From assembly GCF_003173575.1 (NCBI RefSeq), contig NZ_QGNY01000004.1, forward strand, positions 62,001 through 126,000: DNA of 64,000 bases, in the 5' to 3' direction. A program made the translations under genes and the position numbers. How positions within the stretch are numbered: position 1 is the stretch's first letter; each line of letters opens with the position of its first letter. Under the pieces are notes generated by a model that saw nothing but the letters and a program-made list of their open reading frames with translations, was not told the origin of the DNA and did no database searches. Positions 8,698-16,808 of this stretch are shown here, one piece after another. This stretch comes from Pedobacter paludis (lineage in GTDB: Bacteria > Bacteroidota > Bacteroidia > Sphingobacteriales > Sphingobacteriaceae).

Positions 8698-9018
8698 CAA
8701 ATATTTGGTGTAGATAACCCTGTTAAGTTACTAATTGTTTTGTTGTTTGCAAATAATGGAAAATTTATTTTTAGCTGTTATCTTAAGCTTAAAAATTGGG
8801 TTTAAAAAGTAAAAGTTTAGATGCAACTTCTAATTTTGATGGCTGAGAACCCGTTAGTATTCGACCCAGATCTTCATAAGAATTTGTAATTATTTGAAAG
8901 TGAATGTTCAGCATTCTTGGCCAAACCTGTCCTGCTTTCCACTCCAAGTCCTCGCTTCGCTGTGGGCTTTACATTTCAATCAGGCTTAATAAACAAAGTG
9001 CTGTTTCAAATTATATGC
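8698..9018. other. Intergenic region upstream of glgA
   Basis: About 320 bp with no gene. It carries the right, inverted copy of the dispersed repeat (8896-8993) and should contain the glgA promoter. A CTGAGA motif near 8842 was considered as part of a TPP riboswitch and rejected. Confidence 0.5.
8896..8993 (-). repeat. Dispersed repeat, right copy
   Basis: This is the inverted partner of 5664-5850. Shared blocks, read on the minus strand, are AAGCCTGATTGAA, AAAGCAGG, GGC and AATGCTGAACNTTCACTTT in the same order. Its centre holds a GCGAAGCGAGGACTTGGAGTGG stretch instead of the hairpin found in the left copy. Confidence 0.55.
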
Positions 9019-9051
9019 AAAAAAAAACCGCCAGACTTTCGCCAGCGGTTT
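9019..9051 (-). terminator. Intrinsic terminator of the SUMT paralog
   Basis: Stem AAACCGC (9025-9031) with GCGGTTT (9045-9051); on the minus strand it is followed by a run of T. It lies about 45 bp past the stop of the gene at 9095-9889. Confidence 0.8.
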
Positions 9052-9094
9052 AACAACAAAACAAATATGTGGTTTAGATTAGTTTGATTATACC

Positions 9095-9889
9095 TTAATA
9101 CTCATTGGCAATAACTTCGTAGAAATCTCTGATGGGCTGAAACTGTGGATGCAATGAAACCACATCTCCAAAAACCAATAAAGCAGGGGCATCTATTTTT
9201 TTATCTGCAACAATTTCTGCAATGGTATCTACAATGCCTATAGCAATTTTTTCATCGGGCGAAGAACCGTTTTGAATTACTGCAACTGGTAATAAACCTT
9301 TATTTTCTCCTTGAAAAATAGCTGCAATTTCTGCTACCTTTCCAATTCCATTTAAAACAACAATTGTAGCCTTGGTTTTTGCGGCAATATATAAATCTTC
9401 AGAAATTTCTCCTTTAGAATTTGTGCCTGTAACCGCCCAAAAACTTTCGCTTAAATCTTTATAAATCATTGGAATTTTCTGCAAGCTTGGAGCACCTGTT
9501 GCGCTCGAAATACCAGGAATAATTTCTGTTGGAATGCTATAAGATTCTGCAGCATCAATTTCCTCATATCCTTTAGCAAAGAAAAAAGGATCCCCGCTTT
9601 TTAAACGAACCACGTGACCATAGTTTAAGGCATAATCTACAATTAACTTGTTCACTGCCTCTTGCGAAAAGTCTTCATCATCCGTACGTTTTCCAACATA
9701 CACTTTTGGGATACCATCTGGAGCATGACACAATAAAGCTTCGTTCACATTTGCATCGTACAAAACAACATCAGCTGTTTTTAATGCTTTAATACCTTTT
9801 AAACTAAACAGATCAGGGTCGCCTGGACCTGCTCCTATTAGTGTAATTCTTGGTTCAATGTTCGCTTTTTCTACTTTATTTAATATCAT
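9095..9889 (-). CDS. Diverged uroporphyrinogen-III C-methyltransferase paralog
   Basis: A 264-residue protein of the SUMT/CobA tetrapyrrole methylase family, full length (SAM-binding GAGPGDPDLFSLKG). It is a clear paralog of the gene at 15893-16663, but family motifs have changed: VRLKGGDPFVFGRG reads VRLKSGDPFFFAKG here, and the HRG of PVTHRG is replaced (PMIYKDLSESF). It is therefore uncertain whether it still methylates uroporphyrinogen III. It stands alone between a terminator and a promoter element almost identical to that of the sulfite reductase operon, which ties it to sulfur metabolism. It could be a weak SUMT, a regulatory homologue, or act on another tetrapyrrole. Confidence 0.8.
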   Translation of the reverse strand: MILNKVEKANIEPRITLIGAGPGDPDLFSLKGIKALKTADVVLYDANVNEALLCHAPDGIPKVYVGKRTDDEDFSQEAVNKLIVDYALNYGHVVRLKSGDPFFFAKGYEEIDAAESYSIPTEIIPGISSATGAPSLQKIPMIYKDLSESFWAVTGTNSKGEISEDLYIAAKTKATIVVLNGIGKVAEIAAIFQGENKGLLPVAVIQNGSSPDEKIAIGIVDTIAEIVADKKIDAPALLVFGDVVSLHPQFQPIRDFYEVIANEY

Positions 9890-9930
9890 GACAGAAAAAT
9901 ATTAGCTCGTTACAATTCTTATTAATTAAA

Positions 9931-9965
9931 CAAATATATAAAGTCTATAGGAATTGTAGTAATTT
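9931..9965 (-). promoter_or_regulatory. Promoter/operator shared with the sulfite reductase operon
   Basis: A 35-bp stretch that matches 19062-19096 at 32 of 35 positions. On the minus strand it contains ATTCCTATA followed by TATATTTG, a perfect TAnnTTTG -7 box at 9931-9938. No TTTG -33 box is evident where it should be; the conserved ATTCCTATA part covers that space, as expected of a regulator site. The gene start lies about 40 bp downstream. An Rrf2 protein encoded at 19251-19697 is the obvious candidate regulator, by inference only. Confidence 0.75.
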
Positions 9966-10116
9966 ATTTTAAAATAATTTTTAGTAAATTTTTCCACATT
10001 AATTTTTGATAAAAAAAAGTTTTAGCAAGACGCTAAGAGAAGGGGTGGTAAAGGCATGAGAAAAAAGACTGTTATTTACTTTCGATCAAAATAATAATCG
10101 AGGTCTGATGAAATGC

Positions 10117-10416
10117 TTATTCGAGGTTTCCCCCAAAAAATGGTCTATAAAGATGAGTTTGAAAACCAAGTTCATGAGTCATAAATGTAATTCTCGATCC
10201 TTTTATTTTATAGATTCCACTGCCCCAAGTATCACTCTTTGAATTTCCATTCTCATATAAAGTTAAATTATCATTCTCACTTGGTCCCTCTGGAACGGCA
10301 AATGGAAATTCATAACAATAAGAACCCGAAACTGTATTTGTTGTATAGTAATTATCATAGGCAATTGATGTTATTACGATCAGAGAAAATATGATTAAAA
10401 ATATTCGGAATTTCAT
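10117..10416 (-). CDS. Small hypothetical exported or membrane-anchored protein
   Basis: This is a 99-residue protein I do not recognise. The N terminus (MKFRIFLIIFSLIVITSIAY) is a signal peptide or membrane anchor, and the remainder is polar with several Gly/Ser/Thr stretches, as in small beta-rich envelope proteins. The stop of the preceding lipoprotein gene (10430) is 13 bp before its start, so the two probably form an operon. Nothing in the sequence points to an enzyme. Function unknown. Confidence 0.6.
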   Translation of the reverse strand: MKFRIFLIIFSLIVITSIAYDNYYTTNTVSGSYCYEFPFAVPEGPSENDNLTLYENGNSKSDTWGSGIYKIKGSRITFMTHELGFQTHLYRPFFGGNLE

Positions 10417-10429
10417 GTCATTGAAAAAC

Positions 10430-10900
10430 TTAGTTACAATTTACTTCATTAAAAATAAACTTACCAGCTTCATAATTAATCGGTTTTCCTTTCACAAAAT
10501 AAGATCGCCCTAAAGTCGTTTCAATTTGTCCTACGCCCATTATTAGTTTTCCATCTTTCTTTAAAAAAGCCAGTGGGTTTGTAAACACTTTGGTAGTATC
10601 GCCACCTGTATTAAATCTATAATCAACGTAAAGCGTATCGCCCTTAAATTTGCCTTCTATAAGCCCATTGTTCTCTGGCTTACTTCCATATCTCACCAAT
10701 AACGATCCTTTAATTTTTCCTGATGAAAATGTTTTGATAATCATGGCTGCGCTGTCTTTTTCAAATGCGGCAGCATAACAAACTTGATTTGTTAGGGAGT
10801 CGATTCTATTTGCTGAGTTAGAATCTGCTTGATTATTTTGATTACAGGCAAAAATAAATGGGATAGAAATTAACACAAGGTAAATTGGGTTCTTTTTCAT
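10430..10900 (-). CDS. Putative lipoprotein
   Basis: A 156-residue protein with a type II signal peptide: MKKN, hydrophobic core, lipobox FIFAC, then an Asn/Gln/Ser-rich spacer. The mature part resembles small Bacteroidota lipoproteins that carry one beta-rich domain (GKIKGSLLVRYG, GLIEGKFKGDTLYVDYRF). It is probably anchored in the outer or inner membrane facing the periplasm. It is first in a likely two-gene unit with 10117-10416. No specific function is recognised. Confidence 0.75.
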   Translation of the reverse strand: MKKNPIYLVLISIPFIFACNQNNQADSNSANRIDSLTNQVCYAAAFEKDSAAMIIKTFSSGKIKGSLLVRYGSKPENNGLIEGKFKGDTLYVDYRFNTGGDTTKVFTNPLAFLKKDGKLIMGVGQIETTLGRSYFVKGKPINYEAGKFIFNEVNCN

Positions 10901-11040
10901 GTTGATTGTATAAAGGTTATAATTGGTTATTCTAATTTACAAATACGATGATTATTTTTAATGGTTTCCATAAAGAAATTCTTACATCAAGATATTATTT
11001 TCGGGAATTAGGTCTTACAGAAAAATAGATGACCAAAAAA
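10901..11040. other. Intergenic region upstream of the lipoprotein pair
   Basis: Together with the terminator at 11041-11072 and the following spacer to 11211, this is a stretch of about 310 bp without a gene. It should hold the promoter of the lipoprotein gene at its left end. No repeat or RNA element was recognised apart from the terminator and a weak hairpin CTCTA...TAGAG near 11111-11133. Confidence 0.45.
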
Positions 11041-11072
11041 AGAAAAACGGGACAACCGTTTCCGATGTCCCG
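11041..11072 (-). terminator. Terminator of the sulfate-assimilation operon
   Basis: Stem CGGGACA (11048-11054) with TGTCCCG (11066-11072), followed on the minus strand by a T run. It lies 140 bp past the cysN stop and ends the operon that begins near 19056. Confidence 0.85.
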
Positions 11073-11211
11073 CTGAAATTGTACCAAAGGAACTCCTCTG
11101 GAGCTTTCACTCTAAATTTAAAAATCTAGAGTTCTCGTTATTATATTTGGTTGTGGTTCTTTTAGGGTTTTGCCAAAAACATCTCCAATCACACTTTGCC
11201 TATTATATTTG

Positions 11212-12462
<1,251 letters not shown>

Positions 12463-12548
12463 TTTTTGGTTGTTTAGATAATTGGTTGTTTGGTTATTTG
12501 GGAAGGGCGAGCCTAACCAACTAAAAACCAAAACAACTAACCAACTAG
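12463..12548 (-). repeat. Hairpin spacer between cysD and cysN
   Basis: The spacer consists of an imperfect inverted repeat built from the word TTGGTTGTTT on the left and its complement AAACAACTAACCAA on the right, with a GC-richer loop (GGGAAGGGCGAGCC). It can form a long stem in the mRNA between the two sulfurylase subunit genes. Confidence 0.65.
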
Positions 12549-13454
12549 TTAAAAATATCCTCCCTTTTTCCTGTCTTCCATTGCAGCTTCAGAAACTTTA
12601 TCGTCCATACGTGCACCACGTTCAGAAATTTTTGAGGCACTGATTTCAGAAATAATATCATCAATTAATATGGCCTCAGATTCTACCGCAGCTGTACAAG
12701 ACATATCTCCAACGGTACGGAAACGCACTTGTTTATTAACTACAACATCTTCATTATCCATGTTTAAAAATGGAGAGGCGGCCATTAACTGACCATTACG
12801 GGTAATACAGTCTCTTTGATGAGAAAAATAGATGCTTGGCAATTCGATATTTTCTCTACGGATATAATTCCAAACGTCTAATTCTGTCCAATTGCTAATT
12901 GGAAAGACACGAACATTTTCGCCTTTGTGGATTTTACCATTGTAGATGTTCCAAAGTTCTGGACGTTGGCGTTTTGGATCCCATTGCCCGAATTCATCTC
13001 GAACTGAAAAAATGCGTTCTTTCGCTCTGGCTTTTTCTTCGTCTCTACGGGCTCCACCAATGCAGGCATCAAATTCGTATTTTGCGATTGTATCTAACAA
13101 AGTAACGGTTTGCAAGGCATTTCTGCTGGCATTTCGTCCGGTTTGTTCTACAACTTTCCCTTGATCAATAGATTCTTGAACAGATCCAATAATGAGTTTT
13201 TCGCCAATTCTTTCAATCATTTTATCACGATAATCTATCGTTTCCTGAAAGTTATGACCTGTATCTATGTGTACTAATGGGAACGGAAATTTCCCAGGAC
13301 GAAAAGCTTTTTCTGCTAAACGCACTAGAGTAATGGAATCCTTACCTCCTGAAAATAATAAGGCAGGCTTTTCAAATTGCCCTGCCACTTCACGTAAAAT
13401 GTGAATGGCCTCGGCCTCTAGTTCATCTAAATAATCAAAATTATATGTACTCAT
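12549..13454 (-). CDS. cysD: Sulfate adenylyltransferase, catalytic subunit
   Basis: The small subunit of heterodimeric ATP sulfurylase, adenylylating sulfate to APS. The PP-loop ATP pyrophosphatase motif SGGKDS is at about residue 35, with VHIDTGHNFQETI after it; the C terminus (AMEDRKKGGYF) is the usual CysD ending. At 301 residues it is full length. The ATG start is at 13454. It lies between cysH and cysN in the operon and works as a complex with CysN. Confidence 0.96.
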   Translation of the reverse strand: MSTYNFDYLDELEAEAIHILREVAGQFEKPALLFSGGKDSITLVRLAEKAFRPGKFPFPLVHIDTGHNFQETIDYRDKMIERIGEKLIIGSVQESIDQGKVVEQTGRNASRNALQTVTLLDTIAKYEFDACIGGARRDEEKARAKERIFSVRDEFGQWDPKRQRPELWNIYNGKIHKGENVRVFPISNWTELDVWNYIRRENIELPSIYFSHQRDCITRNGQLMAASPFLNMDNEDVVVNKQVRFRTVGDMSCTAAVESEAILIDDIISEISASKISERGARMDDKVSEAAMEDRKKGGYF

Positions 13455-13569
13455 TTATAAATGTTTGAATTTTGAATGAGAGAATGAGTGATTGTGACTT
13501 TCTATAGTCTATTCATTATCTTCTTCAAATGTTATATTCATTTGTTGTTGTTACATTTTCCATCGTCAT

Positions 13570-13591
13570 GGTTTGTGTCTCCACGAACCAC
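13570..13591 (-). repeat. Short hairpin repeat, inverted copy
   Basis: On the minus strand it reads GTGGTTCGTGGAGACACAAACC, matching 20 of 22 bases of the unit at 3534-3567. It lies in the 217-bp spacer between cysH and cysD, so the operon transcript carries it. The rest of that spacer shows only AT-rich low-complexity sequence. Confidence 0.55.
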
Positions 13592-13671
13592 TTATAAACT
13601 CCTCCCCCTACTCGCTTCAGTGTTTAACTTGACGACCAATGGTTAAGCAAATCGCTTTCTCGCCTTGACCT

Positions 13672-14394
13672 TTAAGCTTTTGCCTTTAAACTATCTTCAG
13701 TGGCGTGCAATCCGCATTCTTTTTTGCTTTGGTCTTCCCACCACCATCTACCAGCTCTAAAGTCTTCACCAGGCTGTACTGCTCTTGTGCATGGTGCGCA
13801 ACCAATACTCGGAAAGCCTTTATCATGCAAAGTATTATAAACAATATTGTTTTCTTTAATATAATTTTTAACATCATCCAATGTCCAATCGAATATTGGA
13901 TGAAATTTAATCAATTGATTTCCTTCATCCCATTCCAAGTCGTGCATATCCTCACGGTTTGCACTTTGATCTGCACGAATGCCTGTAATCCAAATTTCGT
14001 TTCCATTTAATGCACGCTTTAAAGGCTCTATTTTTCGGATGTAACAGCATTCTTTTCTATTCTCTACAGATTCGTAAAAGCTATTTGGTCCTTTTGTATT
14101 AACCATATCCTGCAACAAATCGTTTTTTGGATAATAGGCATGAATTGGTTTATTGTAAACTTCGAGCGTACGGTTCCAAACGTAATAAGTTTCTGGAAAC
14201 AGGCGTCCGGTTTCTAAGGTAAAAACCTTTATTGGAATATTGTTCGCAAAGATTAAATGTGTAATCGCTTGATCTTCCCAACCAAAACTGGTTGAAAAAA
14301 TAATTCTATCGGCATACTTATTCGCTAAAAACTTCAGCTTATCTATTGTTGTTAAGCCTGATAACTCTTGCTTTATTACTTCTAATTTTTCCAT
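13672..14394 (-). CDS. cysH: Assimilatory APS reductase (4Fe-4S)
   Basis: It reduces adenylyl sulfate to sulfite with thiol reductant. The PP-loop core is FSTSFGWEDQ. Two cysteine pairs (KECCYIRK and GCAPCTR) mark the 4Fe-4S-containing, APS-preferring type rather than the PAPS type. The C-terminal KKECGLH carries the catalytic cysteine. At 240 residues it is full length. Only 3 bp separate its ATG (14394) from the stop of the upstream SirC-TSUP gene. The absence of a CysC-type kinase in this operon agrees with APS as substrate. Confidence 0.93.
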   Translation of the reverse strand: MEKLEVIKQELSGLTTIDKLKFLANKYADRIIFSTSFGWEDQAITHLIFANNIPIKVFTLETGRLFPETYYVWNRTLEVYNKPIHAYYPKNDLLQDMVNTKGPNSFYESVENRKECCYIRKIEPLKRALNGNEIWITGIRADQSANREDMHDLEWDEGNQLIKFHPIFDWTLDDVKNYIKENNIVYNTLHDKGFPSIGCAPCTRAVQPGEDFRAGRWWWEDQSKKECGLHATEDSLKAKA

Positions 14395-14397
14395 TGC

Positions 14398-15909
14398 TTA
14401 AATCAATTTCAAAATAAATACAATTACGCTTCGCAAACTTACGGCAATTACAATTATTCCAACGGCAACCATAATGGTTTTTGCCGAGATTTTATTTGAG
14501 ACCCGAGCTGCAATTGGAGAAGCCAGTGCACTGCCAATAATTAAGCCTAAAACAGCTTCCCAATGTTTACCGCCTAACATGGTAAAAAATGTGAGCGAAC
14601 TTAGGGTTGCAATAAAAAATCGACTGATTTTAACAGTCCCCAGAGAGAACAATGGATGGCGGCCACCGGCAATTAAACTCGATAAAACGATAGAACCCCA
14701 ACCACCACCGAAAGCGGCATCAATAAAACCACCTACGAAACCAAGCAATCCTATTTTTTTTATTTTTTCGCTAGCTTTTTTTCTTTTAATATTAAAGGCT
14801 TTCATTAGGATTATTCCACCTAAAAATAAGGTATAAACAGCTACAACTGGTTTTACGTAAGAGCTATAATGCTCCAAAGAAGACAAAATATAAGCACCTA
14901 AAACTGCACCGATTATGGCTGGAAGAATTAGTATTTTAAACAATTTCCAGTTAACATTGCCCATTCTATAGTGCATCCAACCGGCAATACCATTACTCAT
15001 TACTTCAGAAATGTGGATGGCCATACTTGCTGAAGCCGGAGGCAAACCCATAGCCAACGAAAAGGATGCTGTTGTTACCCCGTATGACATTCCGATGGCT
15101 CCATCAATTAAAGCGAATAAAAATCCTGCACCTAAAAACCAATAAAATAATGGATCGATATTAATTAAAAAAGTCTGAAACTCTGGCTCGGTATTCCATA
15201 ACGAAAAACCAATTGCACCAATAAGCAAAATAGCAGCCACCCATATTAACCATTTCATGTTTCGCTCTGCAAAACTTTTCTTAGGGTTAATTAAACTTTG
15301 TGTTACCTTATTTAGCTTTTTAACTTTCGAAGAAAAATCGCCATTTAAAGTTTGGCGCAGTGCGCTCATATTTTGCAAAGTTTCGTCTAGTTCTTGAGGT
15401 ATTCCTTCACTTAAGATTTGTTTTAAACGTTTTGCTATGGTAGGCGATTTACCATTTGTAGAAATGGCAATTTTTAAATCCCCTTTTTGAACGATGGAGC
15501 CCAGATAAAAATCACATAAATCGGGCTTATCTGCTACATTAATAAGTAAACCGCGTTCATGTGTAACTACTCTGATCTCTTCATTTAAAATAATATTATT
15601 TGTAGCGGCAAAAACGATATCGATATCATTTAAATCATCTACATCGAAACTTTTTTGCTTTACTTTTATTTGCGGATAATTTGCAATGAGCGTATAAACT
15701 TCTGGCGAAATAAGCTCTGCTACAATTGTAATTTTTGCATGATTACTGTTGTTTACAATTGCAGTTAATTTCTCTAAACCAATATTTCCTGCACCAATTA
15801 ATAATGTACGGAGCTTGTTCAGTTTTATAAAAACCGGAAATAGCTGATTACCTTTATCTTCATCAGAAAAGGTTTCCGCATTATTTTCTTGGTTAGGAGA
15901 TAGCTGCAT
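14398..15909 (-). CDS. Fusion of siroheme-type dehydrogenase and TSUP (TauE/SafE) transporter
   Basis: The N-terminal ~200 residues are a precorrin-2 dehydrogenase-like Rossmann domain (LLIGAGNIGLEKL, VFAATNN, STNGKSPTIAKRL), as in CysG/SirC/Met8, needed for the sulfite reductase cofactor. After a linker, residues ~215-500 form an integral membrane TSUP domain with about eight segments and the paired motifs DGAIGMSYG and DAAFGGGWGS. TSUP proteins move sulfite, sulfonates or related anions. The start at 15909 overlaps the SUMT gene by 17 bp, so the proteins are probably translationally coupled. The membrane part may import sulfate/sulfite or export excess sulfite; direction is inferred, not seen. 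Confidence 0.88.
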   Translation of the reverse strand: MQLSPNQENNAETFSDEDKGNQLFPVFIKLNKLRTLLIGAGNIGLEKLTAIVNNSNHAKITIVAELISPEVYTLIANYPQIKVKQKSFDVDDLNDIDIVFAATNNIILNEEIRVVTHERGLLINVADKPDLCDFYLGSIVQKGDLKIAISTNGKSPTIAKRLKQILSEGIPQELDETLQNMSALRQTLNGDFSSKVKKLNKVTQSLINPKKSFAERNMKWLIWVAAILLIGAIGFSLWNTEPEFQTFLINIDPLFYWFLGAGFLFALIDGAIGMSYGVTTASFSLAMGLPPASASMAIHISEVMSNGIAGWMHYRMGNVNWKLFKILILPAIIGAVLGAYILSSLEHYSSYVKPVVAVYTLFLGGIILMKAFNIKRKKASEKIKKIGLLGFVGGFIDAAFGGGWGSIVLSSLIAGGRHPLFSLGTVKISRFFIATLSSLTFFTMLGGKHWEAVLGLIIGSALASPIAARVSNKISAKTIMVAVGIIVIAVSLRSVIVFILKLI

Positions 15910-16663
15910 AATGTTTAACTAAAGTTTTAAATGATGGATGAAGCGAAACAACTTCTCCAAATATTAATAATGCTGGCGCCTTTATGTTTTCTTGTGATGT
16001 TAAACTTTCAATGGTATCAACCACACCAACTACTAATTTTTCATCTGTTGCCGATCCATTTTGAACCACCGCAGTAGGTAAATTACCTTTTCCGGCCGCC
16101 TGGAAAATTTCTACAATTTTAGATAATTTCTTCAATCCCATTAACACAACTACAGTTGCGTTTGATTGCGCTGCTTGATAAATATCATTTGATACTTCTC
16201 CAGAGGTTGTTGTGCCTGTTATTACCCAAAAGCTTTCGCTCATACCGCGATGGGTAACCGGAATTTGTTGCAAACCTGGAACACCAATAGAACTTGAAAT
16301 CCCCGGAATTACACTTACAGGAATGCTGTATGACGCTGCATAATCCAATTCTTCGTAACCTCTTCCAAAAACAAATGGGTCGCCGCCTTTTAAGCGTACC
16401 ACATGGCCATAATTAAGGGCATAATCAATCATTAATTTATTGATGGTATCCTGAGGATAAGAATGTTCTCCTGAGCGTTTACCAACATAAACCTTTATGG
16501 CTTCGGCTGGCGCATGCTCTAATAAGGCTTCATTTGTTAAAGCATCGTACAACACTACATCTGCTGTTTGCAGTGCCTTAACGCCTTTCAATGTAAGCAA
16601 ATCTGGATCTCCAGGCCCAGCGCCTAAAAGTGTAATTTTTGATTCTTTATTTTGATTAACCAT
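15893..16663 (-). CDS. cobA: Uroporphyrinogen-III C-methyltransferase
   Basis: It converts uroporphyrinogen III to precorrin-2 with SAM, the entry to siroheme. Canonical motifs are intact: GAGPGDPDLLTLKG, VRLKGGDPFVFGRG, PGISSSIGVPG and PVTHRGMSESF. At 256 residues it is a stand-alone SUMT, with the dehydrogenase step supplied by the overlapping downstream fusion gene (15909). It stands directly after the siroheme-dependent sulfite reductase in the operon. The diverged paralog is at 9095-9889. Confidence 0.93.
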   Translation of the reverse strand: MVNQNKESKITLLGAGPGDPDLLTLKGVKALQTADVVLYDALTNEALLEHAPAEAIKVYVGKRSGEHSYPQDTINKLMIDYALNYGHVVRLKGGDPFVFGRGYEELDYAASYSIPVSVIPGISSSIGVPGLQQIPVTHRGMSESFWVITGTTTSGEVSNDIYQAAQSNATVVVLMGLKKLSKIVEIFQAAGKGNLPTAVVQNGSATDEKLVVGVVDTIESLTSQENIKAPALLIFGEVVSLHPSFKTLVKHYAAIS

Positions 16664-16808
16664 GTGTTTAAATTATTATATGGGCAGATAATTGAATGGA
16701 TTCTGAATGATTGGATGAGTGAATGTTTACCTGCAATTGCATTTTTCATTCTCCAATTCTCCCAATCAATCATTCCGTCATTCAATCATTCAATCATTCT
16801 CTCATTCC
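16664..16808 (-). repeat. Low-complexity hairpin spacer between sulfite reductase and SUMT
   Basis: The right half repeats the word ATTCAATCATTC; the left half carries its complement (GAATGATTGGATGAGTGAATG). Arms around 16694-16725 and 16750-16806 can pair. No gene is seen. Confidence 0.55.

Noticed and set aside
8840-8890. CTGAGA...ACCC followed by CCCAGATCTTCATAA, resembling a TPP riboswitch
   Set aside because: The upstream GGGGTGC arm and the CCTGAT-TGGATAATGCC arm are not present, and no thiamine gene lies downstream on the plus strand.
10117-10900. Lipoprotein pair considered as effector/immunity genes
   Set aside because: No toxin domain, no secretion-system genes nearby, and nothing in the sequences beyond signal peptides supports it.
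12463-12531. N-terminal extension of cysN
   Set aside because: Encoded by the inverted-repeat spacer; family proteins begin at the MNILKF-type start just before the GTPase motif.
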